NCBI GenBank assembly: GCA_049997955.1
Contig: JAEBDY010000010.1
Coordinates: 366,885-430,884 of the forward strand
Source: Umezawaea sp049997955
GTDB taxonomy: Bacteria > Actinomycetota > Actinomycetes > Mycobacteriales > Pseudonocardiaceae
Reading direction: 5' to 3'
Length of the DNA: 64,000 bases
Shown here piece after piece: positions 35,176 through 43,690 of this stretch (positions within the stretch are counted from its first letter, which is position 1; the number at the start of each line of letters is the position of its first letter). Under the pieces are notes generated by a model. The model was not told the origin of the DNA. It saw nothing but the letters and a program-made list of their open reading frames with translations, and ran no database searches. A program made the position numbers and the translations under genes.

Positions 35176-35733
35176 TCAGTTGGCGACGTCGTAGACCGCG
35201 AGCTGGACGCCGTTGCCGTACGCGGCGTGCTCGACGAGCGTCAGCTTCTGCTTGTCCGCGCCCTCCGCGGCGAACAGCCGCTTCCCCCCGCCCAGCACGA
35301 CGGGGAAGATCAGCAGGTGGTAGCGGTCCACCAGGCCCGCGGCGGCGAGCCCCTTGGCGAGCGTGGGGCTGCCGTGCACGAGGATCGGGCCGCCGTCCTC
35401 CTCCTTGAGCTTGGCCACCTCGTCGAGCGACCGCAGGACGGTCGTGTTGCTCCACTGCGGGTCGGTGAGGGTGGAGGACACGACGTACTTCGGCATCGCG
35501 TTGTACTCCGCGAAGTCCTCCATCGCCGGCCAGACCGGGGAGAACTCGTCGTAGCTGACCCGGCCGATCAGCATCGCGGAGGCCGCCGACTGCTCCCGGC
35601 CCTTGATCTCGTAGGCGGCCTCGTCGAACTCGACGTCCTTGAACGTCCAGCCCGCGTGCGGGTGGGCGCCACCGCCGGGCGAATCGACGACGCCGTCGAG
35701 GGACAGGAACTCGGTGACGATGAGCGAGCGCAT
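35176..35733 (-). CDS. Dihydrofolate reductase-like (RibD C-terminal domain) protein
   Basis: A 185-residue RibD_C/DHFR-fold protein. The start MRSLIVTEFLSLDGVVDSP (segment TEFLSLDGVVDSP) and the C-terminal VFPVVLGGGKRLF-like IFPVVLGGGKRLFA are diagnostic. These small reductases bind NADPH; the substrate is unknown. It has a paralogue at 49257-49877 in this window. It is a single gene with ATG at 35733. Confidence 0.9.
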   Translation of the reverse strand: MRSLIVTEFLSLDGVVDSPGGGAHPHAGWTFKDVEFDEAAYEIKGREQSAASAMLIGRVSYDEFSPVWPAMEDFAEYNAMPKYVVSSTLTDPQWSNTTVLRSLDEVAKLKEEDGGPILVHGSPTLAKGLAAAGLVDRYHLLIFPVVLGGGKRLFAAEGADKQKLTLVEHAAYGNGVQLAVYDVAN

Positions 35734-35831
35734 CGCGGGTCTCCAGGTGGTGTTGGTGGTGTTCTCACCAGCGCGTCGAACGGGAACGTCCGGATTCGAC
35801 AGGCTCGCCGGAACGATTTCACCTCGACCGC

Positions 35832-36734
35832 CTACCCCAGGGCTTCCACGACGACCTCGGTCGCGCGGGCCAGGAGCGCGTCGTCGCGCGCGGCGTCGAC
35901 GGTGCCGCGATCGGACAGCACAGCCAGCACGATCGGAGCGCGCCCCGGCGGCCAGACGACGGCGATGTCGTTGCGCGTGCCGTAGGCGGCGCTGCCGGTC
36001 TTGTCGCCGACGACCCAGCCGTCCGGCACTCCGGCCCGGATCGTCTTGTCGCCGGTGGTGTTGCGGCGCAGCAGGTCCACGAGGACCTCGCGCTTCTCGG
36101 TCGGCAGCACGTCGCCCAGCGCGACGGCGCGCAGGCTCGTGGCGAGCGCCCGCGGCGTGCTGGTGTCCCGGACGTCGCCGGGCGACGTGTCGTTCAGCTC
36201 GGGCTCCAGCCGGTCGACGTGCGTCGTGGTGTCGCCGATCCCCCGCAGGGCCTCGCCCAGCGCCGCCGGACCGCCCAGCTCGCGGAACAGCAGGTTCGCG
36301 GCGGTGTTGTCGCTGTACCGGATCGCCGCGTCGGCGATCTCGCGGAGCGTCATGCCGCTGTCGACGTGCTTCTCGGTGACCGGTGAGTTGACCACCACGT
36401 CGGCCGCGGTGTAGGTGACGACCTCCTCCAGTTCGGTCAGCGTGTTGACCTGGAACACGGCCGCGCTGGACAGGGCCTTGTGGGTGGAGGCGTAGGCGAA
36501 GCGCTCGCCGTCGCGGTGGGACACCTCGCGGCCGGTGCCGGTGTCGACCGCGTAGACGCCCAGGCGCGCGTCGAAAGTCTTCTCCAACTCCGCGAAGTCG
36601 GCGGCGGACCGCGCGGTGGAGGTCGTGGTGGGCGACGACGTAACGGTCGTCGGAGCGGCCGCCGCGGAGCAAGCGGTCAGCGCGGTCGCGGCGAGGGCGG
36701 CCGCCAGAATGCGGCGCACCAGGTGGTTCGTCAC
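35832..36734 (-). CDS. Class A beta-lactamase (lipoprotein)
   Basis: Hydrolyses beta-lactam antibiotics; 300 residues. Lipobox LTAC ends at Cys22, so the enzyme is probably anchored outside the membrane. All class A motifs are present: Ser83-Thr-His-Lys86 (STHK), SDN at 141-143, Glu177 in EPELN (omega loop) and KTG at 245-247. It starts with GTG at 36734. It is divergent from a LysR-type gene followed by a BlaB-like gene, the layout of the Streptomyces cacaoi blaL regulon, so induction through that pair is likely. Confidence 0.95.
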   Translation of the reverse strand: MTNHLVRRILAAALAATALTACSAAAAPTTVTSSPTTTSTARSAADFAELEKTFDARLGVYAVDTGTGREVSHRDGERFAYASTHKALSSAAVFQVNTLTELEEVVTYTAADVVVNSPVTEKHVDSGMTLREIADAAIRYSDNTAANLLFRELGGPAALGEALRGIGDTTTHVDRLEPELNDTSPGDVRDTSTPRALATSLRAVALGDVLPTEKREVLVDLLRRNTTGDKTIRAGVPDGWVVGDKTGSAAYGTRNDIAVVWPPGRAPIVLAVLSDRGTVDAARDDALLARATEVVVEALG

Positions 36735-36851
36735 CGTGATCCCCTTCGTCGTGGGTCGGACTCGTTGTCGACGGCAGTCTCACCGCGATCAGCCCATGCC
36801 GTCCAAGACGAAAACGACCGGTTCGATGCGATCCCGTCATAAGCTCTGGTC

Positions 36852-37736
36852 ATGGACCTGGTCGGCGCGTGCAGGGCGTTCGTCAGCGTGAGCGAGCGCG
36901 GCAGCTTCACCCTCGGCGCGGCGGCGGCGCGGATCCCGCAGTCGGTGGCGAGCCGCCGGATCGCGGCGCTGGAGACCACCCTCGGCGGACGGCTGTTCGA
37001 CCGGACGCCCCGCCGCGCGAAGCTGACCCCGTTCGGGTTGGACGTGCTGCCCGCCGCGAAGCGCGTCGTGCAGGCCGCCGAGGCGCTGGAGCACGACGCG
37101 CGCCGCGCCGGGCGGCGTCCGCTGCGACTGGCCGTGCCCGGCTCGTGCGGCACCCGGACGTTGGCCCGGCTGGACGCCGACGCGCGGGCTCGCGGCGTCT
37201 TCCTGGACCTGCGACCCGCGCCACCCGCGGAGCGGGTCGAGCTGGTCCGCAACCAGGAGGTGCGGGCGGCGCTCACGGCGGTGCCCGCCGAGGAGGGCAC
37301 GTGGTCGGTGCCGCTGGGCGTGGCCGGGGCGAGGCCGTTCGAGGCGGCGACCGTGTACCTGGACACGCTGCGGCCGGGCCGGGGTGGACGGACGGCGCGG
37401 CGGGTGTGGCTGCAACCGGAGGACGACGTGCCGCACGTGCGGGACCGGATCGTGCGGGCGCGCGACGCGCTGGGGCTGCGGCCGTCGCAGGTCGCGGTGG
37501 CGGGGTCGTTGACGTCGGCCGTGGCGGAGGTGCTCGGATCGGCCGACCTGCTGCTGTGCCCGGCCGCCCAGGCCGACGAGCTGGACCTGCACTGGCGGCC
37601 GGTGGGCGGACTCGTCCTGGCGCGCGGCTACGACGTGACCGCCGGGATCGGCAACGACGCCGACCGCATCCGCACCGTGCTGGCGGACGCGGTAGCCCGG
37701 TGCCTCGGCACGACGGCGGACGGGGAGGACGCGTGA
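36852..37736 (+). CDS. blaA: LysR-type regulator of the beta-lactamase (BlaA/AmpR-like)
   Basis: A 294-residue LysR-family activator. The N-terminal winged helix (about residues 1-60, GSFTLGAAAARIPQSVASRR) and the effector domain are both present. In S. cacaoi, BlaA is the LysR-type activator lying divergent to blaL and followed by blaB; the order here is the same. It is 117 bases from the beta-lactamase start. The following gene overlaps by 4 bases (GTGA). The symbol follows the S. cacaoi usage and is by synteny. Confidence 0.85.
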   Translation: MDLVGACRAFVSVSERGSFTLGAAAARIPQSVASRRIAALETTLGGRLFDRTPRRAKLTPFGLDVLPAAKRVVQAAEALEHDARRAGRRPLRLAVPGSCGTRTLARLDADARARGVFLDLRPAPPAERVELVRNQEVRAALTAVPAEEGTWSVPLGVAGARPFEAATVYLDTLRPGRGGRTARRVWLQPEDDVPHVRDRIVRARDALGLRPSQVAVAGSLTSAVAEVLGSADLLLCPAAQADELDLHWRPVGGLVLARGYDVTAGIGNDADRIRTVLADAVARCLGTTADGEDA

Positions 37737-38632
37737 GCGACGACGCGCTGGTGAGCGGGCTGCGCGAGGAGTTGGACGACGGCGGGCTGCGCGGGTCGTT
37801 CCTGGTGCGCGACCTGCGCTCCGGCGACGAGATCGGCATCGACCCCGACGTGGAGTTCCCGTTGGCCTCGCTGGTGAAGGTGCCACTGGCGATCGCCACG
37901 CTGGAGCGCGTCCGCGCCGGTGAACTGGACGGCGCCGAGCAGGTCCTCGTGCGGCCGGGAGCCCCGGAGTCGGCGGGACCGCCGGGGCTGAGCAGGTTCC
38001 GGCACGCGGCGTCGGTCGCCGTGGAGGACCTGGTCTACCTGAGCACGTCGATCAGCGACGGGACGGCCGCGGACGCGCTGTTCGCCCTGACACCGCCCGC
38101 CGAGGTCGGTCGCCGACTGCGCGAACTCGGTGTGCGGGGGATCGCCGTGCGGCATCCGATCAGCGACCTCACCGACACGCCCGCCGAGCGCTTCGAGCCC
38201 GACGAGGTGCACCTGGCGCACGCGCTCGCCATCGAGGCGCGCACGACCGGACGCGGGCACCCGGTGCCGCAGCTCGACGTCACCCGCGCCAGCTCCGGAA
38301 CGGCACGGGCGGTGGCCGACCTGCTCCAGGAGCTGTGGACGCCGACGAGGATCGACCCGGACGTGGCGGCGCGGGTGCGGGACCTCCTGGCGCACAACGT
38401 CCTGCGGCAGCGGCTCGCGCCGGACTTCACGTCCGACTCGTCGACGTGGTCGTCCAAGACCGGCACGCTGCTGAACCTGCGGCACGAGGCGGGGGTCGTG
38501 GAGCACGACGACGGCCAGGTGTTCGCCGTCGTGGCGCTGACCGAGTCGCGGGTGGCGGCGGCGGGGCAACCGGAGGCCGAGGCGTTGATGGGTCGGGTGG
38601 CCCGAGCGCTGCGGGACCGGCTGCGGCTGTAG
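37733..38632 (+). CDS. blaB: BlaB-like serine-reactive protein of the beta-lactamase regulatory pair
   Basis: A 299-residue beta-lactamase-fold protein without a signal peptide. The motifs are Ser46-Leu-Val-Lys49 (SxxK), SDG at 108-110 and KTG at 242-244. The class A omega-loop glutamate is not evident. In S. cacaoi, BlaB has the same three motifs, is cytoplasmic and is needed with BlaA for induction without being a beta-lactamase. Coupling to the LysR gene and the SDG variant support this assignment. A cytoplasmic esterase is the alternative. Confidence 0.82.
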   Translation: MSDDALVSGLREELDDGGLRGSFLVRDLRSGDEIGIDPDVEFPLASLVKVPLAIATLERVRAGELDGAEQVLVRPGAPESAGPPGLSRFRHAASVAVEDLVYLSTSISDGTAADALFALTPPAEVGRRLRELGVRGIAVRHPISDLTDTPAERFEPDEVHLAHALAIEARTTGRGHPVPQLDVTRASSGTARAVADLLQELWTPTRIDPDVAARVRDLLAHNVLRQRLAPDFTSDSSTWSSKTGTLLNLRHEAGVVEHDDGQVFAVVALTESRVAAAGQPEAEALMGRVARALRDRLRL

Positions 38633-38635
38633 CCC

Positions 38636-38659
38636 TCCCCCGACCGACTCGCCGGGGGA
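38636..38659. terminator. Short hairpin between convergent blaB-like and MarR genes
   Basis: A 7-bp stem TCCCCCG/CGGGGGA with a 10-nt loop fills the gap between the two convergent stops. Confidence 0.45.
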
Positions 38660-39124
38660 TCAGCTCGGCTCGTTCGCGACGGCCGGGGTGCTGATCGTTT
38701 CGGTGATCCGGTCCAGGAAGGCGTTGACGACGCGTCGCTCCTCCTCGGGGAGCGACCGCCCGACCTCGTCGATGGCCAGGATCTGCGGCAGCCAGACGGC
38801 CAGGCTGGCCTGGCGGGCCGAGGCGCGGGCGGCGACGGTGACGCGACGGCGGTCGGTGTCGTGGCGGACGCGCTCGACGTGGCCAGCGGCTTCGAGGCGG
38901 TCCACCAGGACCGTCACGGAGGCCGAGCGGATGCCCAGCCTGCGCGCCAACTCCGCTGCGCCCATCGGTCCGTGGATGTCGAGGAGGTCGAGGGCGGCCA
39001 TGTCGGTCGCGTTCATCCCGAGTTCGCGGGACAGCCGTGCCGTGAGCTCCCGCGCGGCGTTCATCAGCACCCGGACCCGCAACGTGGGCCCGCTGAGCTC
39101 CGGTACCTCGTCCACCACCGCCAC
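38660..39124 (-). CDS. MarR-family transcriptional regulator
   Basis: A 154-residue winged-helix regulator. The recognition region is ELARRLGIRSASVTVLVDRL and the wing is RVRHDTDRRRVTV, with its Asp-Arg pair. It starts with GTG at 39124. The divergent FAD monooxygenase is the likely target, and an inverted repeat lies between them. Confidence 0.92.
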   Translation of the reverse strand: MAVVDEVPELSGPTLRVRVLMNAARELTARLSRELGMNATDMAALDLLDIHGPMGAAELARRLGIRSASVTVLVDRLEAAGHVERVRHDTDRRRVTVAARASARQASLAVWLPQILAIDEVGRSLPEEERRVVNAFLDRITETISTPAVANEPS

Positions 39125-39150
39125 CTTCCTCGTACAGCGCCCCTCCGGTA

Positions 39151-39165
39151 GCTAGATATACTAGC
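39151..39165. promoter_or_regulatory. Inverted repeat in the MarR/monooxygenase intergenic region
   Basis: GCTAG-ATATA-CTAGC is a perfect 5-5-5 inverted repeat in the only AT-rich spot of the divergent promoter region, 27 bases before the regulator start and 40 before the monooxygenase. It is a plausible MarR operator overlapping a -10 element. Confidence 0.65.
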
Positions 39166-39205
39166 AAGTAGGCACATCGAGTTTCACCAAGCCGAAGGGC
39201 CCCCC

Positions 39206-40426
39206 TTGCGCACACCCACCGCCCTGATCTCCGGAGCGAGCATCGCAGGCCCGGCCCTGGCCTACTGGCTCAACGCGCAGGGGTGGCGGACCACCGTCGT
39301 CGAACGCTTCGACGAGCTCCGCGAGGACGGCCAGAACATCGACGTCCGCGGCGCCGGTCGCGAGGTGGCCCGCCGCATGGGCATCGAGGACGCCGTCCGC
39401 GCCGCGTCGACCGGGGAGACCGGCACCGAGTTCGTCGACGCCGACGGCGCCTCCCTCGCGCGCTTCGCGGCGGGCACGTCCGACTCCGGCGGCGCCACCG
39501 CCGAGCTGGAGATCCTGCGCGGCCAGCTGTCCCGCATCATCGTCGACCGCACCCGCGACGACACCGAGTACCTCTTCGGCGACCGGATCACCACCCTCGA
39601 CGACGGCCCGGACGGGGTCGAGGTCACCTTCGAGCACGGCCCGGCCCGCACCTTCGACGTGGTGGTCGTCGCCGAGGGCCTGCGCTCCCGCACCCGGTCG
39701 CTGGTGTTCCCCGGCGTCGACGCCGTGCGCGAACTGGGCTTCTACACGGCCTACCTGACCATCCCGCGGACCGACGACGACACCGACCTGTGGCGCTGGC
39801 ACAGCGCGGGCCGCGGCCGCAGCATCACCCTGCGCCCGGACAACCTCGGCACCACCCGCGCCACGCTGGGCTTCCTGTCCGACGTCCGGGGTCTCGACGA
39901 GCTGGACCGCGACGGCGTCGTCACGGTCCTGCGCCGCACGTTCGCGGACGTGGGCTGGGCGGCGCCCCGCGTGCTCGCCGCCCTCGACGACGCTCCGCTC
40001 TACTTCGACGCGGTCGGCCAGGCCCGCCTGCCGTCCTGGAGCAGCGGGCGCGTGGCCCTGGTCGGGGACGCGGCCTACTGCTCGTCCCCGGTCAGCGGGA
40101 TGAGCACGAGCCTCGCCCTCACCGGCGCCTACGTCCTCGCGGGCGAACTGGCCTCCCACCCGCACCGCACCGCGTTCGCCCGCTACGAGGCCGTCATGCG
40201 CCCCTACGTCGACCAAGCCCAGAAGCTCCCGCCTGGCGCACCGCGCATCGCCAACCCGCGCAGCCGCGCCGGGGTCGCCGTGATGAACACCGTCGTGCGG
40301 ATCGCCGCCAGCCCGGTCGCAGCGCGCCTGGGCGGCTTGGCGTCGAAGCTGTTCTCACCCCCCGCCGACGCGATCGACCTCCCGACCTACCCCACCCCGC
40401 TGGACCGTCCCGCCGGTTCGGCGTGA
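39206..40426 (+). CDS. FAD-dependent aromatic/TetX-like monooxygenase
   Basis: A 406-residue group A flavin monooxygenase. The dinucleotide motif is variant (ISGASIAGPALAYWL). The second FAD motif is ALVGDAAYCSSP, with the conserved GD. The substrate is not predictable; relatives hydroxylate aromatic polyketides, phenols or antibiotics such as tetracycline and rifamycin. TTG at 39206 with an AAGG site upstream. Divergence from a MarR gene suggests induction by an aromatic compound. Confidence 0.9.
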   Translation: MRTPTALISGASIAGPALAYWLNAQGWRTTVVERFDELREDGQNIDVRGAGREVARRMGIEDAVRAASTGETGTEFVDADGASLARFAAGTSDSGGATAELEILRGQLSRIIVDRTRDDTEYLFGDRITTLDDGPDGVEVTFEHGPARTFDVVVVAEGLRSRTRSLVFPGVDAVRELGFYTAYLTIPRTDDDTDLWRWHSAGRGRSITLRPDNLGTTRATLGFLSDVRGLDELDRDGVVTVLRRTFADVGWAAPRVLAALDDAPLYFDAVGQARLPSWSSGRVALVGDAAYCSSPVSGMSTSLALTGAYVLAGELASHPHRTAFARYEAVMRPYVDQAQKLPPGAPRIANPRSRAGVAVMNTVVRIAASPVAARLGGLASKLFSPPADAIDLPTYPTPLDRPAGSA

Positions 40427-40598
40427 CCGGACCGCTCGACCAGGGCGGTGCGGCGCGCCGCTGAGCCCACCGTGCCCAGGCCGTTCCCGCGCGTGGTGCC
40501 GGGAAACCGCGCTGGTGCACCTGCACCGGCCCGGAGGACTTCCGCGCCGACAACGACCTGCTCGCCGTGGTTCGACGTCAGGTCCTACCGTGGCGCGC

Positions 40599-41441
40599 AT
40601 GACCGAGAAGCTGCTCGAAGTCAACGGTGTCGAGCTGTGCGTCGAGACCTTCGGCCTGCCCGCGAACCCGGCGGTGCTGCTGGTCGCCGGGGCCGCGGCG
40701 TCGATGCTGTGGTGGGAAGCCGAGCTGTGCCTGCGGATCGCGGCCCGCGAGCGGTTCGTGATCCGCTACGACCACCGGGACACCGGCAGGTCCACCGGCT
40801 ACCCGCCGGGGCGACCGGGCTACGCGTTCACCGACCTGACCCAGGACGCGCTCGGCGTCCTGTCCGCGTTCGGCGTCGAGCGCGGGCACCTGGTCTGCCA
40901 GTCGATGTTCGGCGGGATCGGGCTCATCGCCGGGGTGGACCACCCCGACCGGGTCGCCTCGCTCACGTTCGTCAGCTCGTCCACCGGCGGGTCCGGTCTC
41001 CCGCCCGCGTCGGACGAGTTCGCCGCGCACTCCCCCGCCGACCCGGACCCCACCGACCCCGCCGCGGTGGTGGACTTCGTCGTGGCGTCGGCGAAGGCGT
41101 GCTCGGGCGGCTCGCCCCACTTCGACGAGACCGCCATGCGCGCCCTCGTCGAACGGGACGTGGCCCGCGCGCGCACCATCGCGTCGACCCTCACCAACCA
41201 CTACGCCGCCGACGTCGACGGCCCGGCTCGCGGCGGTTTCGGCGACATCACCGCGCCGACGCTGGTGGTGCACGGCGACCTGGACCCGGTTCTCCCGCTC
41301 CCGCACGGCGAAGCGCTGCGCGACGCGGTTCCGGGCGCGGAGCTGCTGGTGCTGGAAGGCGCCGGGCACGACCTGCCGAGGCCGCTGTGGGACGAGTTCG
41401 TCGCGGCGCTGGTCCGGCACACCGCGGGCCACCGGCCGTGA
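40599..41441 (+). CDS. Alpha/beta hydrolase (RdmC/aclacinomycin methylesterase-like)
   Basis: A 280-residue cytoplasmic hydrolase. DHRDTGRS is a family hallmark. The nucleophile is Ser102 in CQSMFGG (first glycine of the elbow replaced by Cys), the acid lies in HGDLDPVLP and the His in GAGHDLP. ATG at 40599 is preferred over the longer in-frame start because it places the first beta strand correctly. It is 170 bases after the monooxygenase on the same strand; co-transcription is possible but not evident. Confidence 0.87.
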   Translation: MTEKLLEVNGVELCVETFGLPANPAVLLVAGAAASMLWWEAELCLRIAARERFVIRYDHRDTGRSTGYPPGRPGYAFTDLTQDALGVLSAFGVERGHLVCQSMFGGIGLIAGVDHPDRVASLTFVSSSTGGSGLPPASDEFAAHSPADPDPTDPAAVVDFVVASAKACSGGSPHFDETAMRALVERDVARARTIASTLTNHYAADVDGPARGGFGDITAPTLVVHGDLDPVLPLPHGEALRDAVPGAELLVLEGAGHDLPRPLWDEFVAALVRHTAGHRP

Positions 41442-41450
41442 CCCTGGTCG

Positions 41451-43568
41451 TCAGCGGGTCCGGAAGTCCCGGTGGAACGCGGCGGCGGGCCGGTCCGGCC
41501 CGAAGCGGGGTCCGGTGGCCAGGTCCGCGCCCGCTTCCCGCCACCAGGTCGCCTGCTCCTCCGTGGTGACGCCGTCGACGACGACCACGACGCCCGCGTC
41601 GTGCAGCAAGGGGATCAGAGCGCTCGCGCAACCGGCGCACTTCCTGGTCCGCAGGTCCACCAGGCGCTTGGACACGCGGACCGAGCTGACGCCGAAGTCC
41701 TGCGCGGCGGCCAGGTCGTCCGGTCCGAGGCCGAAGTCCTCCAGCGCCGTCCGCACGCCCATCTCGGCCAGCACGCCGAGGTTGTCCGCCGCCTCGGGCA
41801 CCGCCACCACGCCCACCGGAACGCCGACCACCAACCGGTTCGCCCGCAGACCGGTGTTGTCCAGCACCCGCACCACCCGTGACACGAGGTCCGCGTCGGA
41901 CGCCTGGTGCGGCGTCAGGGCGATGGTCAACGGCGGCGCGATGCCGCCACCCTGCTCCCACCACCGGACCTGACCGGCGGCGGTGCCGAGCAACCACTCC
42001 CCCAGCGGCAGGATGAGACCCGTCTTCTCGGCCAGTTCCACGCACCGCTCGTGCGCAACGGGGCCTCCCGGTCGTTCCCAGCGCAGCACCGCTTCCGCAC
42101 CCTCGACGCCGCCGTCCGACAACCGCACCACCGGCCGGTAGTGGACGTCGAACTCCCCCTGCTCCCACGCGCCCGGCATGCCGACGGCCAGCGTGTCCGT
42201 CAGCCGGTCCAGCGCGTCCTGGACCGGGTCGAACAGCGTCCACTGCCCGCGCCGCTCCACCTTGGCGCGCCGCAAGGCCTGGTCGGCCGCCCGCAGCAGC
42301 TCGGTGTGGTCCTGGTCGCGCGAGTCGCCCCGCGCCACGCCGATCGACGCGGACAGCGCCAGGCCGTGCCCGTCGACGTACAGGGGCTCGGCCAGCTCCC
42401 GGTTGACGGCGGCGGCGATGGTGGCGATGTCCGGGGTGTCCGCCGTGTTCTCCACGAGGATGGCGAACTCGTCGCCGTCGAACCGCGCGACCATCGCCTT
42501 CTCCAGCACCAGCAAGGACTTCAGCCGCTGCGCCACGTGCACCAGCAGCCGCTCGCCCGCGCGCCACCCGAGGCTGTCGCACACCATGCCGAACCCGTCG
42601 AGGTCCAGGTGCAGCAGCGTCACGCCGTGCACCGGGTCGGCGCGGCGCACCGCGCCCTCCAGGTGGCTGCTGAAGAACTGGCGGTTCGGCAGCCCGGTGA
42701 GCACGTCGTTCAACGCCTGCCGGTTCAGCTCGCCCTGCAGCAGCACCAACTCGGTGCCGTCCTCGACGACCACGACGAAGTGGGCGGGCGCGTCGCCCGC
42801 GTCGCGCAGCAGCGACGCGGTCAGCGAGATCCGCGCGACGTCACCGTTCTTGCGCAGCAACCGCTGCGACTGCCGGACGCGGTCCTGCTCGCCCTCCACC
42901 ACGGCACGCATCGCGGTGCGCAGCTTCTCGACCGTGTCGGGGTCGACGAGGTCGAACAGGGTCTTGTCGGTCAGTTCGGCCGCGGTGCGCTCCAGCATGT
43001 CGCAGATCGCGCTGTTGACCCGGATGAGCCGCCCGTCCAGGCCGACGATCGCGATGCCGCTCGCCGACGACGTGACCACCTCGTCGAACCGCGCCTGGCT
43101 CTCCTTGAGGTTCCACTTGGCGTCGCGCACGGCCTTGAGCAGCGACAGCTGCATCCGTTCCTGCTGCTCCAGCACCGACCGCCGGATCGCGATCAGGAAA
43201 CCGGTGGCGAGCGCGCCGATCGCGCGCGCGATCCGGTCCGCGTGCACGTCCACCGGCTGGAACTCCGGCAGCGCCGGGAGTCCACCGCCGAGGACCTCCG
43301 CGGTGCTGCGCAAGCCCTTCTCGCCGATGTACCCCAACGAGACGACGCGTTCACCGACCTGCTCGACCGCCGCGACGTCGAGCGGGTCGACGGCCAGGAT
43401 CGAGCACAGGACGTCGAGCTGACCGCGCAGTTCGCCCTCCAGCTCCTCCGCGGTCAGCGGGATCGCGTCGGAGCCGCTCAGCAGGTACCCCCACTTGCGG
43501 GCGAGGAGTTCCCGCGCGCGTGCGCCGTCCGGGGAGACCGGGCGGGGAGCGGGACCAGGCTGGGACAT
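41451..43568 (-). CDS. PAS-GGDEF-EAL c-di-GMP protein with degenerate EAL domain
   Basis: A 705-residue cytoplasmic signalling protein. The N-terminal helical region (1-150) is followed by PAS (about 155-275), GGDEF (about 285-445) and EAL (about 465-705). The GGDEF signature is DGDEF at 364-368, compatible with diguanylate cyclase activity; no RxxD inhibitory site is visible. EAL reads EAV at 492-494, and other catalytic positions differ: EDFGLG for DDFGxG, RVSK for KID. The phosphodiesterase half is therefore probably inactive or only binds c-di-GMP. ATG at 43568. Confidence 0.9.
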   Translation of the reverse strand: MSQPGPAPRPVSPDGARARELLARKWGYLLSGSDAIPLTAEELEGELRGQLDVLCSILAVDPLDVAAVEQVGERVVSLGYIGEKGLRSTAEVLGGGLPALPEFQPVDVHADRIARAIGALATGFLIAIRRSVLEQQERMQLSLLKAVRDAKWNLKESQARFDEVVTSSASGIAIVGLDGRLIRVNSAICDMLERTAAELTDKTLFDLVDPDTVEKLRTAMRAVVEGEQDRVRQSQRLLRKNGDVARISLTASLLRDAGDAPAHFVVVVEDGTELVLLQGELNRQALNDVLTGLPNRQFFSSHLEGAVRRADPVHGVTLLHLDLDGFGMVCDSLGWRAGERLLVHVAQRLKSLLVLEKAMVARFDGDEFAILVENTADTPDIATIAAAVNRELAEPLYVDGHGLALSASIGVARGDSRDQDHTELLRAADQALRRAKVERRGQWTLFDPVQDALDRLTDTLAVGMPGAWEQGEFDVHYRPVVRLSDGGVEGAEAVLRWERPGGPVAHERCVELAEKTGLILPLGEWLLGTAAGQVRWWEQGGGIAPPLTIALTPHQASDADLVSRVVRVLDNTGLRANRLVVGVPVGVVAVPEAADNLGVLAEMGVRTALEDFGLGPDDLAAAQDFGVSSVRVSKRLVDLRTRKCAGCASALIPLLHDAGVVVVVDGVTTEEQATWWREAGADLATGPRFGPDRPAAAFHRDFRTR

Positions 43569-43633
43569 CGGATCAGACCTGCTTCGTTCTGGTTGTGCGG
43601 CGACCCGCCCGCCGGAGGTCGGCGCGGGCCGCC

Positions 43634-43665
43634 CGTGGTCGTGGAAGGCCGGTTCCACGACCGTG
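43634..43665 (-). terminator. Hairpin downstream of the SAV2177-type methyltransferase
   Basis: A 10-bp perfect stem GGTCGTGGAA/TTCCACGACC, extendable by wobble pairs, with a 6-nt loop. It lies between the methyltransferase stop and the GGDEF gene. Confidence 0.55.
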
Positions 43666-43690
43666 GTCCTCGGCGGCGAACGGGGCGGCG

